From positions 1 through 64,000 of the forward strand of contig JAHLKH010000048.1 in the NCBI GenBank assembly GCA_025526915.1: a DNA stretch of 64,000 nucleotides, given 5' to 3'. The notes beneath the pieces were generated by a model that was not told the origin of the DNA, searched no databases, and saw nothing but the letters and a program-made list of their open reading frames with translations. Numbering within the stretch: the stretch's first letter is position 1; each line of letters opens with the position of its first letter. The DNA comes from Entophlyctis helioformis (taxonomy: Eukaryota; Chytridiomycota; Chytridiomycetes; Chytridiales; Chytriomycetaceae). A program made the translations under genes and the position numbers. Of this stretch, positions 1 through 10,885 are shown in pieces.

Positions 1-720
1 CAGATCGTCATGGGTCTGCTGTCGCCCGGCTCGACCGTGCCCAACATGTCGTTCAAGTCGTACGGCTACAACATCATGATCCAGGCGCTCGACCTGTCGT
101 CGGACCTCAAGGTCGGCCACTACCTGCACATCAACCCGCTGCACATGGTGTTCTCGCAGCTGTGGGGCACGATGGTCGGCGCGCTCTGCAACACGGCCGC
201 CGTGTGGATCGTCATTGACTACTTCCCGCTCGAGACCAAGGACTGGACGTACCCGGGCCACACGACCTTCTTCAAGCCCGGCGCCATCTGGGGTGCCATT
301 GGCCCCGCTCGCTTCTTTGGTCCCGAGGGCCCTTACTTTGGCCTCAACCTCGGCTACCTGTTCGGCTTCATCCTCCCCGTGCTCCCGTGGCTCGGCAACA
401 AGATCTTCCCCCACCCGTACTGGGCGCTTCATCCACTTCCCGCTCATGGCTACCCCGCCCGCTCTGGCTCGGTGCTCTCGTCGATCACGGTCGCAGTTCA
501 TTGTGTCGACCATCTTCATGTACGGCATCTTCACGTACTCGCACGCATGGTGGGTCAAGTACAACTACGTGCTCGCCGCCGCCGTCGATGCTGGTTCGGG
601 CATTGCCGTCATTCTGTCGACGCTCCTGTCGATCTCGTATCCGCCGTGACGACTGCACTCAACGCCTACCCCATCGACTTTTGGTGCACTGGCCGTCCCA
701 TTGCGGACTTTATGGAGTGA
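1..720 (+). pseudogene. Oligopeptide transporter C-terminal copy, frameshifted
   Basis: Same protein as the C-terminal 240 residues of the intact OPT gene at 8343-10885. Reading is clean until about 420. There an extra G (TGGG for TGG), then a missing C near 450, then an extra G near 487 throw the frame; near 645 the run around the final codons differs again. The natural C-terminus is therefore spread over three frames. The 5' part lies outside the window. It is either a decaying duplicate or an under-polished assembly copy. The indels sit in short homopolymers, which fits sequencing error as well as decay. Confidence 0.8.
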
Positions 721-1121
721 TTTGCGTGTGGCGTTGATCTGGTGATGATCGCGAGAGTATCTGTACTGTAATGAAGCGTGTGTTGTACTCTTGGCACCGC
801 CGTCTTTGTCGTTCACAGCGACAGCTGTTTGCCTCGAGGATATAGAATAGAATGGCTGTTGGACGGTCAGACGTATTGCCGTCCTTGTTGTGTTTGTTGG
901 TGCATGCCCGAGCACCGACTGGGAGGTTGCAAAGGTGCCACGGATACGTTGTTGTGCAGCAGCAAGGCAGCAGCAGAGCCGGCGAGAGCAACCACCGCAC
1001 GAGCCGCATGATCTCACTCCGAATGCCATCCATCCATCATAAACCATGCCTCTTCATTTGGAAATAGTGTTGACCCATTCGCATCTCTTCAGTTTGCCTC
1101 GCTCCAGTGGACTTGCTCGGT
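721..1121. other. Convergent intergenic stretch, arm 1
   Basis: Lies between the convergent 3' ends of the OPT copy and the orphan-gene copy. It mirrors 7940-8342. No gene, repeat or RNA recognised. Confidence 0.6.
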
Positions 1122-3195
1122 TCAGTAGACCTTCTCGTTGTGTTTCGCGCACCTAATCATAAACTCATCGTCTGCGATTTGCAGATGCTCTTGGGAGTGC
1201 CATCCGCCGTAAACATGCGCTTGGTCCATGGACCTTGAATCGACCAAGCACCGCGAATGCCTTGTCGCGCACACTATCGGACATTCGGCTGTCCAGCGAC
1301 ACCTTGCCAGCACATCGAGCACGACGCCAAAGTCGAAATCCCAGACCGTCTTGGACATGTTGCTGTCGCGCAGTTGCTGGATATTCTTGTCGGTTGAGCT
1401 AGCAAGAGCAGCCTCGCGTGCCTTGAGCAGCTCGGCTGCTTTGGCCGTGCCGTGCTCATGCACATCGCGACGACGTGCCTTGGCTTCGACCTTGTCGATC
1501 AGCTGGGCCGTTACGTGGTAGCCGATGGCTTCACCCAGACCGTGCACGTCAACGATCTTGAAGTACTTGCGCGCAAAGCACTTCGCTTCCTGGTTGTTGG
1601 TTTCCACCATTTGGCGGATGAGGTTGGGGATCAGCTGGTCGCCCAATGCCATCAGCATCGAGCACAGCTGCTCAATGCTGTTCTCATCTGGCGTATCAGT
1701 GTTGGCCAGTAAGCTGCGGGTACGATCGCCCAGCTCTTTGAATGATCGTGGGCGGCCGGTGGAAACCGTCTCGTGTTCAATCGCGTCCTTGTCGTCGTTG
1801 GTGTTCTTTCTGTCCTTGCTGGTCGTGTGCGCAACAGGTCCCACAGCGCATGCCGGTCGTTCGGGTTCACGCAGGGCAACACGCAGCTCATCAGAGTCTG
1901 CCGTGCCGTGTTGGTCTTTGGATGGCCCAATCGCCACACCAGAGTCGACTTGCACCAAGGCCGCCTTGTCGCTCTTCTCGCTCTTGTCATGCTCAGCGGC
2001 ATCCAGTCCGGTATCCAGTTCGGTGTCAAGAATGGTTGTGACGTCGATGGCGGCGGTAGTGGTAGTGGTGGTGGCGGCGGAGTGGTGGTGTGGTGGTGGT
2101 GGTGGTGGTGGTGGTGACGGTGGTGGTTGTGACGGTGGTGGTGGTGGTGGTTGGTGGTTGTGGTTGTGAAGGTGGTGGTGGATCGCGGCGGAATCTCTGC
2201 ATCAGGCTCTGGAATGACCACGTGAGGCTGAATAATGGCCGGTTGGTGGACAGGAGGCTCCAAGATGGGGGTTTCAGGCATACCAGCCATGGCTGCAGGG
2301 CAGTCTTCACGGCAGGCTCGGCAGTCGGCGTATCTGCTGCGTCACAGTTGCCATGGCAGGCGTGTCGGTCTGATCGGCTGAAGAGGTTGTTTCGGTCACG
2401 GTGGGAAGCACAGTCGTCATGGGGATCTTGCCACAGCATGCTCGGCGGGCATAATCGGGCTGCGGACGATAGAGAAGCCAGAGCCAAAGAGAGTGAATGT
2501 GAAGCGCTTGTCCTTGGAGTGCTCGCGCGACACAACAACCGTGTCAGGTCCAAGGACGGCCGACTTGCTTGTCGCTGCATGAGTATCGAATGAGGTTGAC
2601 ATCAGGTCCGCTGTGGACATGGACGGAAGGAAACGCGGAGGCCAAGCAAAGCGATATCAGATCGGAGAGGAATGCCACGACGCGTCAGAAAAACGCGCGA
2701 ATCTGGCCGAGTGAGAGGGGAACGCGATGGGGGAACGCGACGGGAAAAGCGAGAGGGGATGGATGGTGGTGAGATGAGGAAGATGCAGGCAGGCGGGAGA
2801 AGGGTGACAGGGCAAGAGGTAGCGTGTCGGTGGGCAGCCTGCATCGTGCTGGCGTATGCCGGCGAGGAGTGGATTGGAGGGAAACGCAGGAGATTGGGAC
2901 AGGAGAAGCAAGGCTGGCAGGCAGACAGACAGGCAGGCATTGGATATGCATCGAAAAGCGACTGCTGGAGAGCGAGGTCCCATGGGCCATAATGTGCTGG
3001 CTTACCTGTGTCGGTCTTGCCGACTTCAGCGGCAGCGCATTCGACGAGTGCGACGGCGGCGGGCGATGGATCGGAGTGTGTGGGCAATGTCTGTTGCTCC
3101 TCGGACGGCTTGAATGCAGCCTGAGTCTTGCTCTCTACTACCTGGAGGGTACGACGCTGCGCGCGCTGCTTGTTCTGTTGACGCTTGTTTCCCAT
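1122..3195 (-). pseudogene. Frameshifted copy of the Thr-rich orphan gene
   Basis: Reverse-strand copy of the gene at 5815-7939. The first exon (ATG at 3193-3195, start MGNKRQQNKQR) and its GT donor are preserved. The second exon is split over three frames: about 2420-2600, about 1960-2290 and 1122-1958. In the middle piece the Thr tract coded by ACC repeats is read in another frame as His. Near 1200-1300 another shift scrambles the last 60 residues before the frame recovers for the C-terminal NEKVY. No function is recognised; see the intact copy. Confidence 0.75.
2085..2165. repeat. GGT/GTG trinucleotide tract
   Basis: Low-complexity (GGT)n with interruptions. It is the complement of the ACC-rich stretch that codes poly-Thr in the orphan gene. 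The tract length differs from the arm 2 copy at 6841-7010. Confidence 0.85.
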
Positions 3196-3539
3196 TCTTG
3201 CTTGTTCTTGTCGATGATCAGATGGGGAGAGAAAGTGAGCTGGCTCATGCCGCGACCTTTTCGTCGACGAGAATCGGCAAGCAACTCCAAAACGATCGTG
3301 GCGATGTGCCACTCCATGTGATTCAAAGTCTGCAGGGGGCAGCCGATGGTGGGCGATGGCAGCCATGAACAACGCAGACAAGGACACCACCAGCAGGGCA
3401 GGGCAGCTGGAGTGGCGTTCAATGCGTAGTCTGGTGCTGTGTCGATACAGCCAGGCCGAGTCGCGGCGCTCTTTCTCCAACAGAGTACAAATGCTCGCCA
3501 CATGGCGCTTGTTGCAGTCGTGGGTTCCGGTTGGACGAC
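3196..3539. other. Arm 1 end and junction into the loop
   Basis: Upstream region of the orphan-gene copy. Clear inverted-repeat similarity ends near 3440 and a weaker match continues to about 3530. No additional gene seen. Confidence 0.5.
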
Positions 3540-4826
3540 ATGACATCAAGGACTCGCCATGCCCAAGAAGGAGGAGTGCGACTGGACGACGGCAGCGGCC
3601 AGACAGCAGGCGGCTACTCGCCCGATCCGCTCGCTGCCTCGCTCAGGCCAACGCTGCCAACGGCCGCCGCTCGTCCTCGATACCACGAGATGGAGCGGCT
3701 GCAGTCGCTGCGGGCCGTCAAGGCGGACAACCTCTGGGACCTCTTCTTTCCCGAGCTGCAGGACGTTATCATGGACTTTGCTGGCCCGCTCACCTGCTTC
3801 CTGTGCGGCCGTCTCGATGTCGCCAAGATGGACTACGCTGCCAAGCGAGCGCTGTGGGTCGACGTCTTCAAGCAGGACTGGCAGGGCAAGCTGGCACGGC
3901 TGCCTGATGTCGAGCTGAAAGACGATGACGTTGCACATGTCAAGACTCGCCGCATGTACCACAGGCTGTGCGATCGCTTCCCAGATGTCAACAGGCAGCA
4001 TTTGCTCCCGTACATTCCTCTGCAGAACATGTGGCTCGATTCTCTTCCAAGCAAACCGAACGTTGAACTCGCTTGGATGGCTGTCGATGCCAACTGCGTC
4101 GACTTCCTCAAGCATCTGCTCGACGCTGGCCTCGTCACAATCGAACAGCTCAAGAAACAAGGCTGCGATGCTGCGACCATCGCAGCGAGATGGGGCTATC
4201 TGGAGATGGTGCAGTATCTGTCATCAAGGCGCGACGTCCGATTCACTCCGCGCACAATGGACCTTGCCACAGCCTCGGGCAACCTGGATCTCGTCAAGTG
4301 GCTTCATGCCAATCGCACAGAAGGATGCACGACGGCCGCTATGGACAATGCTGCTGTACATGACCACCTGCACATTGTCAAGTGGCTTCATGCCAACCGC
4401 ACGGAAGGTTGCACGACGGCGGCTATGGATGGTGCTGCATCGTCAGGAAATCTAGAGCTTGTCAAGTGGCTTCACCTCAACCGGACAGAAGGATGCACGA
4501 CAAAGGCAATGGACAATGCATCCGTGTGTGAGCATCTCCAAATCGTCGAATGGCTCCATTCCAACCGCACGGAAGGTTGCACGACTGAGGCGATCGACTC
4601 GGCTGCTCGGCAGGGATACTTGGAGATCGTCAAGTGGCTGTTGGAGCATCGCACAGAAGGCTTTACCAACATGGCCGTCATCTTCGCCGATACGGATGAG
4701 ATCGCCGCACTTCTCCTTAGCAGCCTGCCAACTGAAAGTCGCAATGCCATGGTGCAAGACATCAACAGCCGCGACTCCTACTTAGTTTCGGAGAGCCGTC
4801 AAGCATTGCTAAGCCAGTTTGTTTGA
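3540..4826 (+). CDS. F-box-like/ankyrin repeat protein, single exon
   Basis: About 428 residues from the ATG at 3540. An alternative start at 3690 (MERLQSLRAV) lies just before the conserved part and is equally possible. The region after MERLQ (LWDLFFPELQDVIMDFAG) resembles an F-box-like helical segment. From about residue 170 there are ankyrin-type repeats of the kind expanded in chytrids, oomycetes and giant viruses. Five successive units share a core of the type LVKWLHANRTEGCTTAAMD, interleaved with helices. Such proteins are usually thought to be binding adaptors; the target is unknown. It sits in the loop of the inverted repeat and has no partner in the arms. Confidence 0.8.
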   Translation: MTSRTRHAQEGGVRLDDGSGQTAGGYSPDPLAASLRPTLPTAAARPRYHEMERLQSLRAVKADNLWDLFFPELQDVIMDFAGPLTCFLCGRLDVAKMDYAAKRALWVDVFKQDWQGKLARLPDVELKDDDVAHVKTRRMYHRLCDRFPDVNRQHLLPYIPLQNMWLDSLPSKPNVELAWMAVDANCVDFLKHLLDAGLVTIEQLKKQGCDAATIAARWGYLEMVQYLSSRRDVRFTPRTMDLATASGNLDLVKWLHANRTEGCTTAAMDNAAVHDHLHIVKWLHANRTEGCTTAAMDGAASSGNLELVKWLHLNRTEGCTTKAMDNASVCEHLQIVEWLHSNRTEGCTTEAIDSAARQGYLEIVKWLLEHRTEGFTNMAVIFADTDEIAALLLSSLPTESRNAMVQDINSRDSYLVSESRQALLSQFV

Positions 4827-4971
4827 CTGTAAATGAAGTCGTTTGCCATTTTCGGCATACAGTACAACAACGACTGGCATGCTGACTGGAGTAATGTTCA
4901 CTCAATCGCACTCGCTTTGTGCACAACCAGGTGCTTTCATGGTGTGGGTGGAGTAGCATATTCTTTGGTGC

Positions 4972-5344
4972 GCCATGCGCAACAAGATGGACCTGGCGAT
5001 CGGCGTGGCAGTGGGCTCATCGATGCAGATTGCGTTGTTCGTGAGCCCGCTGCTGGTGATTGTCGGGTGGATCAGCGGCCAGCCGCTCACGCTCGACTTC
5101 AAGGTGTTTGACACGTCCGTGCTGTTTGTATCTGTGATTGTGGTGAGCCATCTGACCAACGACGGCACGAGCAACTGTGAGTCTGATCTGCATGTCCACT
5201 TGCATGTCTGCAGTGTCTTGACGCCGACCATGAACAAGGACTGACAGTGGCTGCCATGTCGTGGCATGCATGCGCACAGGGCTGGAAGGACTCATGCTGC
5301 TGTTGTCGTATCTGATTGTTGCGACTGCATACGCTTACATCTGA
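4972..5344 (+). pseudogene. Ca2+/H+ exchanger (CAX/VCX1) C-terminal relic
   Basis: The sequence from RNKMDLAIGVAVGSSMQIAL onward is the classic last third of vacuolar CAX exchangers. A GT donor at 5177 and AG acceptor at 5278-5279 join TSN to WLEGLMLLL, restoring the conserved DGxSNWLEG motif and a natural stop at 5342-5344. An in-frame TAG lies just upstream and the preceding transmembrane segments are absent, so this is a 5'-truncated fragment of about 90 codons. Its intact splice junction means it came from genomic DNA, not a spliced mRNA. Unlikely to be functional. Confidence 0.8.
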
Positions 5345-5814
5345 GTGTGTTCCTGCATCCGAATCCACAATGAATGTGTGTCCATACGATCTCCCGTCCA
5401 TCCACAACTTTGGCGGCATGTCCGTTCCACTTCGTTATCGTGCTGGGCAAGCAGGAAACCGCGGCGAACTCAAGCGCCAAGTGGCGCTGCGGCTGTTGGA
5501 CAAGAGTGGCAGCGGAACGCGTGCGACTCGCCAAGCGTTGCCCTTGCTGGCTGCATCGACACAGCACCAGACTGCGCATTGAACGCCACTCCAGCTGCCC
5601 TGCCCTGCTGGTGGTGTCCTTGTCTGCGTTGTTCATGCTGCCATCGGCTGCCATCGCCCACCATCTGCTGCCCCCTGCAGACTTTGAATCACATGGAGTG
5701 GCACATCGCCACGATCGTTTTGGAGTTGCTTGCCGATTCTCGTCGACGAAAAGGTCGCGGCATGAGCCAGCTCACTTTCTCTCCCCATCTGATCATCGAC
5801 AAGAACAAGCAAGA
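5345..5814. other. Upstream region of the orphan gene
   Basis: About 470 bases between the exchanger relic and the ATG at 5815. The right part, from about 5550, belongs to the inverted repeat. No gene seen; long open frames here are not supported by any family. Confidence 0.5.
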
Positions 5815-7939
5815 ATGGGAAACAAGCGTCAACAGAACAAGCAGCGCGCGCAGCGTCGTACCCTCCAGGTAGTAGAGAGCAAGACTCAGGCTGCATTCAA
5901 GCCGTCCGAGGAGCAACAGACATTGCCCACACACTCCGATCCATCGCCCGCCGCCGTCGCACTCGTCGAATGCGCTGCCGCTGAAGTCGGCAAGACCGAC
6001 ACAGGTAAGCCAGCACATCATGGCCCATGTGGACCTCGCTCTCCAGCAGTCGCTTTTCGATGCATATCCAATGCCTGCCTGTCTGTCTGCCTGCCAGCCT
6101 TGCTTCTCCTGTCCCAATCTCCTGCGTTTCCCTCCAATCCACTCCTCGCCGGCATACGCCAGCACGATGCAGGCTACCCACCGACACGCTACCTCTTGCC
6201 CTGTCACCCTTCTCCCGCCTGCCTGCCATCTTCCTCATCTCACCACCATCCATCCCCTCTCGCTTTTCCCGTCGCGTTCCCCGTCGCGTTCCCCGTCGCG
6301 TTCCCCTCTCACTCGGCCAGATTCGCGCGTTTTTCTGACGCGTCGTGGCATTCCTCTCCGATCTGATATCGCTTTGCTTGGCCGTCCGCGTTTCCTTCCG
6401 TCCATGTCCACAGCGGACCTGATGTCAACCTCATTCGATACTCATGCAGCGACAAGCAAGTCGGCCGTCCTCGGACCTGACACGGTTGTTGTGTCGCGCG
6501 AGCACTCAAAGGACAAGCGCTTCACATTCACTCTCTTTGGCTCTGGCTTCTCTATCGTCCGCAGCCCGATTGTGCCCGCCGAGCATGCTGTGGCTAAGAT
6601 CCCCATGACGACTGTGCTTCCCACCGTGGCCGAAACAACCTCTTCAGCCGATCAGACCGACACGCCTGCCATGGCAACTGTGACCGCGGCAGATACGCCG
6701 ACTGTCGAGCCTGCCGTGAAGACTGCCCTGCTAGCCATGGCTGGTATGCTTGAAGCCCCCATCTTGGAGCCTCCTGTCCACCAACCGGTCATGATTCAGC
6801 CTCACGTGGTCATTCCAGAGCCTGATGCAGAGATTCCGCCGCGATCCACCACCACCTTCACAACCACCACCACCACCGTGAAAACCACCGTCACCACCAC
6901 CACCGTCACCACCACCACCGTCACCACCACCACCACTACCACCACCACTACCACCACTACCGCCGCCACCACCACTACCACTACCGCCGCCACCAGCACC
7001 ACCACCATTCTTGACACCGAACTGATTACCGAACTGGATGCCGCTGAGCATGACAAGAGCGAGAAGAGCGACAAGGCGGCCTTGGTGCAAGTCGACTCTG
7101 GTGTGGCGATTGGGCCATCCAAAGACCAACACGGCACGGCAGACTCTGATGAGCTGCGTGTTGCCCTGCGTGAACCCGAACGACCGGCATGCGCTGTGGG
7201 ACCTGTTGCGCACACGACCAGCAAGGACAGCAAGGACAGCAAGGACAGAAAGAACACCAACGACGGCAAGGACGCGATTGAACACGATGACGTTTCCACC
7301 GGCCGCCCACGATCATTCAAAGAGCTGGGCGATCGTACCCGCAGCTTGCTGGCCAACACTGATACGCCAGATGAGAACAGCATTGAGCAGCTGTGCTCGA
7401 TGCTGATGGAATTGGGCGACCAGCTGATCCCCAACCTCATCCGCCAAATGGTGGAAGCCAACAACCAGGAAGCGAAGTGCTTTGCGCGCAAGTACTTCAA
7501 GATCGTTGACGTGCACGGTCTGGGTGAAGCCATCGGCTACCACGTAACGGCCCAGCTGATCGACAAGGTCGAAGCCAAGGCACGTCGTCGCGATGTGTAT
7601 GAGCACGGCACGGCCAAAGCAGCCGAGCTGCTCAAGGCACGCGAGGCTGCTCTTGCTTGCTCAACCGACAAGAATATCCAGCAACTGCGCAACAGCAACA
7701 TGTCCAAGACGGTCTGGGATTTCGACTTTGGCGTCGTGCTCGATGTGCTCGGCAAGGTGTCGCTGGACAGCCGAATGTCCGATAGTGTGCGCGACAAGGC
7801 ATTCGCGGTGCTTGGTCGATTCAAGGGTCAGTGGATCCAGCGCATGTTTACGGCGGATGGCACTCCCAAGACCATCCTGCAAATCGCAGACGATGAGTTT
7901 ATGATCAGGTGCGCCAAACACAACGAGAAGGTCTACTGA
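5815..7939 (+). CDS. Thr-rich orphan protein, two exons
   Basis: Model: exon 1 5815-6004, intron 6005-6413 (GTAAGC...CCACAG), exon 2 6414-7939. The junction keeps phase and gives 571 residues. The N-terminus is very basic (MGNKRQQNKQRAQRRT). Residues about 215-270 are almost pure Thr, coded by ACC/ACT repeats. The C-terminal 200 residues look like a folded helical domain (core stretch LCSMLMELGDQLIPNLIRQM, ending in NEKVY) that I do not recognise. The conserved ends and variable Thr linker suggest a two-part protein. The second copy in arm 1 is frameshifted. Confidence 0.7.
6841..7010 (+). repeat. ACC/ACT trinucleotide tract coding poly-Thr
   Basis: Imperfect (ACC)n tract inside exon 2 of the orphan gene. 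The mirrored tract in arm 1 is shorter and reads poly-His after a frameshift. Confidence 0.85.
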
Positions 7940-8342
7940 ACCAAGCAAGTCCACTGGAGCGAGGCAAACTGAAGAGATGCGAATGGGTCAACACTATTTC
8001 CAAATGAAGAGGCATGGTTTATGATGGATGGATGGCATTCAGAGTGAGATCATGCGGCTCGTGCGGTGGTTGCTCTCGCCGGCTCTGCTGCTGCCTTGCT
8101 GCTGCACAACAACGTATCCGTGGCACCTTTGCAACCTCCCAGTCGGTGCTCTGTGGTATGCACCAACAAACACAACAAGGACGGCAATACGTCTGACCGT
8201 CCAACAGCCATTCTATTCTATATCCTCGAGGCAAACAGCTGTCGCTGTGAACGGCAAAGACGGCGGTGCCAAGAGTACAACACACGCTTCATTACAGTAC
8301 AGATACTCTTGCAATCATCACCAGATCAACGCCACACGCAAA
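7940..8342. other. Convergent intergenic stretch, arm 2
   Basis: Between the 3' ends of the orphan gene (+) and OPT (-). It mirrors 721-1121. Nothing else recognised. Confidence 0.6.
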
Positions 8343-10885
8343 TCACTCCATAAAGTCCGCAATGGGACGGCCCGTGCACCAAAAGTCGATGGGGTAGGCG
8401 TTGAGTGCAGTCGTGACCGGCGGATACGAGATCGACAGGAGCGTCGACAGAATGACGGCAATGCCCGATCCAGCATCGACGGCGGCGGCGAGCACGTAGT
8501 TGTACTTGACCCACCATGCGTGCGAGTACGTGAAGATGCCGTACATGAAGATGGTCGACACAATGAACTGCGACGTGATCGACGAGAGCACCGAGCCAGA
8601 GCGGGCGGGGTAGGCCATGAGCGGGAAGTGGATGAAGCGCCAGTACGGGTGCGGGAAGATCTTGTTGCCGAGCCACGGGAGCACGGGGAGGATGAAGCCG
8701 AACAGGTAGCCGAGGTTGAGGCCAAAGTAAGGGCCCTCGGGACCAAAGAAGCGAGCGGGGCCAATGGCACCCCAGATGGCGCCGGCGTTGAAGAAGGTCG
8801 TGTGGCCCGGGTACGTCCAGTCCTTGGTCTCGAGCGGGAAGTAGTCAATGACGATCCACACGGCGGCCGTGTTGCAGAGCGCGCCGACCATCGTGCCCCA
8901 CAGCTGCGAGAACACCATGTGCAGCGGGTTGATGTGCAGGTAGTGGCCGACCTTGAGGTCCGACGACAGGTCGAGCGCCTGGATCATGATGTTGTAGCCG
9001 TACGACTTGAACGACATGTTGGGCACGGTCGAGCCGGGCGACAGCAGACCCATGACGATCTGCGTGACAATGTTGAGGCCGAGCTGCTGGCCCGACGACG
9101 CCTGGATGATGCCGTACGGGATCGTGAACAGGAAGCCGAGCGCGAGACCAAGGAGCGTGCCCCACCACTGCAGGCGGAACGGCGTGAACAGGCCGACCAT
9201 CATCTGGATGACAAGCCACACGGCGAGCCACGTGAGGTACATCCACTCGGGAATGTCGGGGTACGCCTTCATGAGCGTGTTGTGGATGTCGGGGGTCTCC
9301 TCGTCGACCTGGTTGATCATCTCCTTGGTCTGGCGGATAATGTCCTTGTAGTACCACAGAGCAACGTGCGAGACACCGCAGGTGAGGGCCAGGAACGAGA
9401 GCGCGTATGTGAGAGCAAAGTGCTCGGTGAGGTAGATGGGCTTGACGAGGTCGAACGCGGTCTGGTTGAGGTCAAAGTTGGTGCGGTCGTAGAAGGTCGT
9501 GGCGCGGACCTGGCGGCCCTGGCGCGAGAAGAGGGCAGGCGAGTTGGTGCGCGGGAACGGAGTGTCGTCCTCGTACGTGTACACGGACTGGAGCTCGGTG
9601 GGACGCTTGAACAGGTTGTTGTAGTATGCGAGAGGCACAATGATCCAGATGACCACAACGTTGGAGATGAAGATGTTGACCGAGGCCCACCACGGGATGG
9701 ACAGCGAGCCTGTGCCGATGATGGTGGGATCGAGCGACAGCGACAGCATGCCGACGCCCATGTTGGGCGACGCAGAGCCGAGGTAGCGGATCGTCTTGCT
9801 GTTGGACATCCAGCACAGGATCGAGATGGCCTGCACGATGCCGGCAAAGTACGACGGGAACCACTGCCACACAAAGGCAAACGTGAGCGACAGCCAGAAG
9901 AAGGCGTAGCGAGAGAGACCGCCGGCCTTCCTGGACTCCTCCGACTCCTCCTCGGCCTTTTCGTGGAAGGCAACGAAGAGCGCGACGGTGGGCAGGATCG
10001 TGGGCCAGTACATGGCAGCGGGGCGGACGAGGAAGCGGCGGGTCATGCCGGCGAGACCGTAGCCGATCATCTGGGTCGAGAACACGAACAGGAGAGCGTT
10101 CCAGAAGGTGACGTTTTGGTCATTCTGTTGTTTGGATGGGAGGCGAGTGTGTCGAGTGATGGTGTTGAGCGGTGGTGTCGAGTGGGTGTCGAGTGATGTC
10201 GAGCGGTGTCCAGTGAGGGCCAAGGATGGATGGGTCGTGGATCGCGAATGATGAGAGGATGTTGGTGCACAGAAGCAACAGGAGCGACGTTCGAGTCAGT
10301 CAGTCAGCATGCAGGCATGCCAGCAACCATGCCACATGCTCGAGTGCACGGTGGCACCGAGGATGCGTGCACATTCACCAAGGGAACACGCCAAGCCACA
10401 TGCTTCTCGACAATGGACACAATGGGACGCACCATGAACTTGGGGAACTTTTGGGCAATGACGTTCTCCACGCCGTACGGCTGGCCACCGGCGGCACCGG
10501 CGATCGTGTAGACGAGGACGTGCTCCTTGATGGTGAACGGGCCAGGGTTGAGGATGCCGCGCGGGAGCACCTTGGCAAAGAAGATGCCCATCGGGTACGA
10601 CAGCAGAGCGGCAACGACGTTGGTGATGCCGAACGGGTTTGTGCGGAACGAGAAGATGCCGTTGCAGAGACCGAGGAACACGGCAAACAGCGTGCCGAGG
10701 AACACCATGCGCAGCGTGAGCGAGGGGGCGGTGGGATCGTCTGTTTCGGGAACGACGCCCTTGGTGTACTGCTGGGCATAGACGGCATCGATGACCTCGA
10801 TGTCGTCGGTCTCGGCCATGAGCTTCTTCTCGTGCTCGAGCTCGTCTTTGTTGTCAGCCTTGACGTCGGCCTTGTCTTTGGTCAT
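8343..10885 (-). CDS. Oligopeptide transporter, OPT family
   Basis: Model: exon 1 10433-10885 (ATG at 10885, MTKDKADVKADN), intron 10125-10432 (GTGCGT...AACAG, phase 0), exon 2 8343-10124. It gives 744 residues, the usual OPT length. Family hallmarks seen are GIFSFRTNPFGITNVVAALL, FSTQMIGYGLAGMTRRFLV near residue 165, NIFISNVVVIW, GLLSPGSTVPNMSFKSYGYN and the C-terminal GPEGPYFGLNLGYLFG. OPT proteins are plasma-membrane or vacuolar proton-coupled importers of small peptides or related ligands, with about 12-16 membrane spans. The 3' half lies in arm 2 of the inverted repeat; the 5' half is single-copy here. The long plus-strand open frame over it is an antisense shadow. Confidence 0.92.

Larger units (their letters stand above)
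1..3440. repeat. Inverted repeat, arm 1 (left)
   Basis: Position 1 pairs with about 9062 and position 3309 with 5701, so this arm is the reverse complement of about 5550-9062. Similarity fades over 3440-3530. The repeat runs off the left edge of the window. This arm carries single-base insertions and deletions relative to arm 2, so both of its genes are frameshifted. Confidence 0.9.
5550..9062. repeat. Inverted repeat, arm 2 (right)
   Basis: Partner of the arm at 1-3440. It holds intact versions of the same two convergent genes, the orphan Thr-rich gene (+) and the 3' part of the OPT transporter (-). The spacer of about 2.1 kb carries an ankyrin gene and an exchanger relic found only once here. 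Since arm 1 continues past the window edge, the full arm may be longer than 3.5 kb. Confidence 0.9.

Noticed and set aside
1652..2290. His-rich minus-strand frame
   Set aside because: Out-of-frame reading of the ACC/GGT tract in the orphan-gene copy, not a metal-binding protein.
8028..10196. 722-codon plus-strand open frame over the OPT gene
   Set aside because: Exact antisense shadow of the transporter, made possible by GC-rich third positions. The translation is charged and repetitive with no domain.
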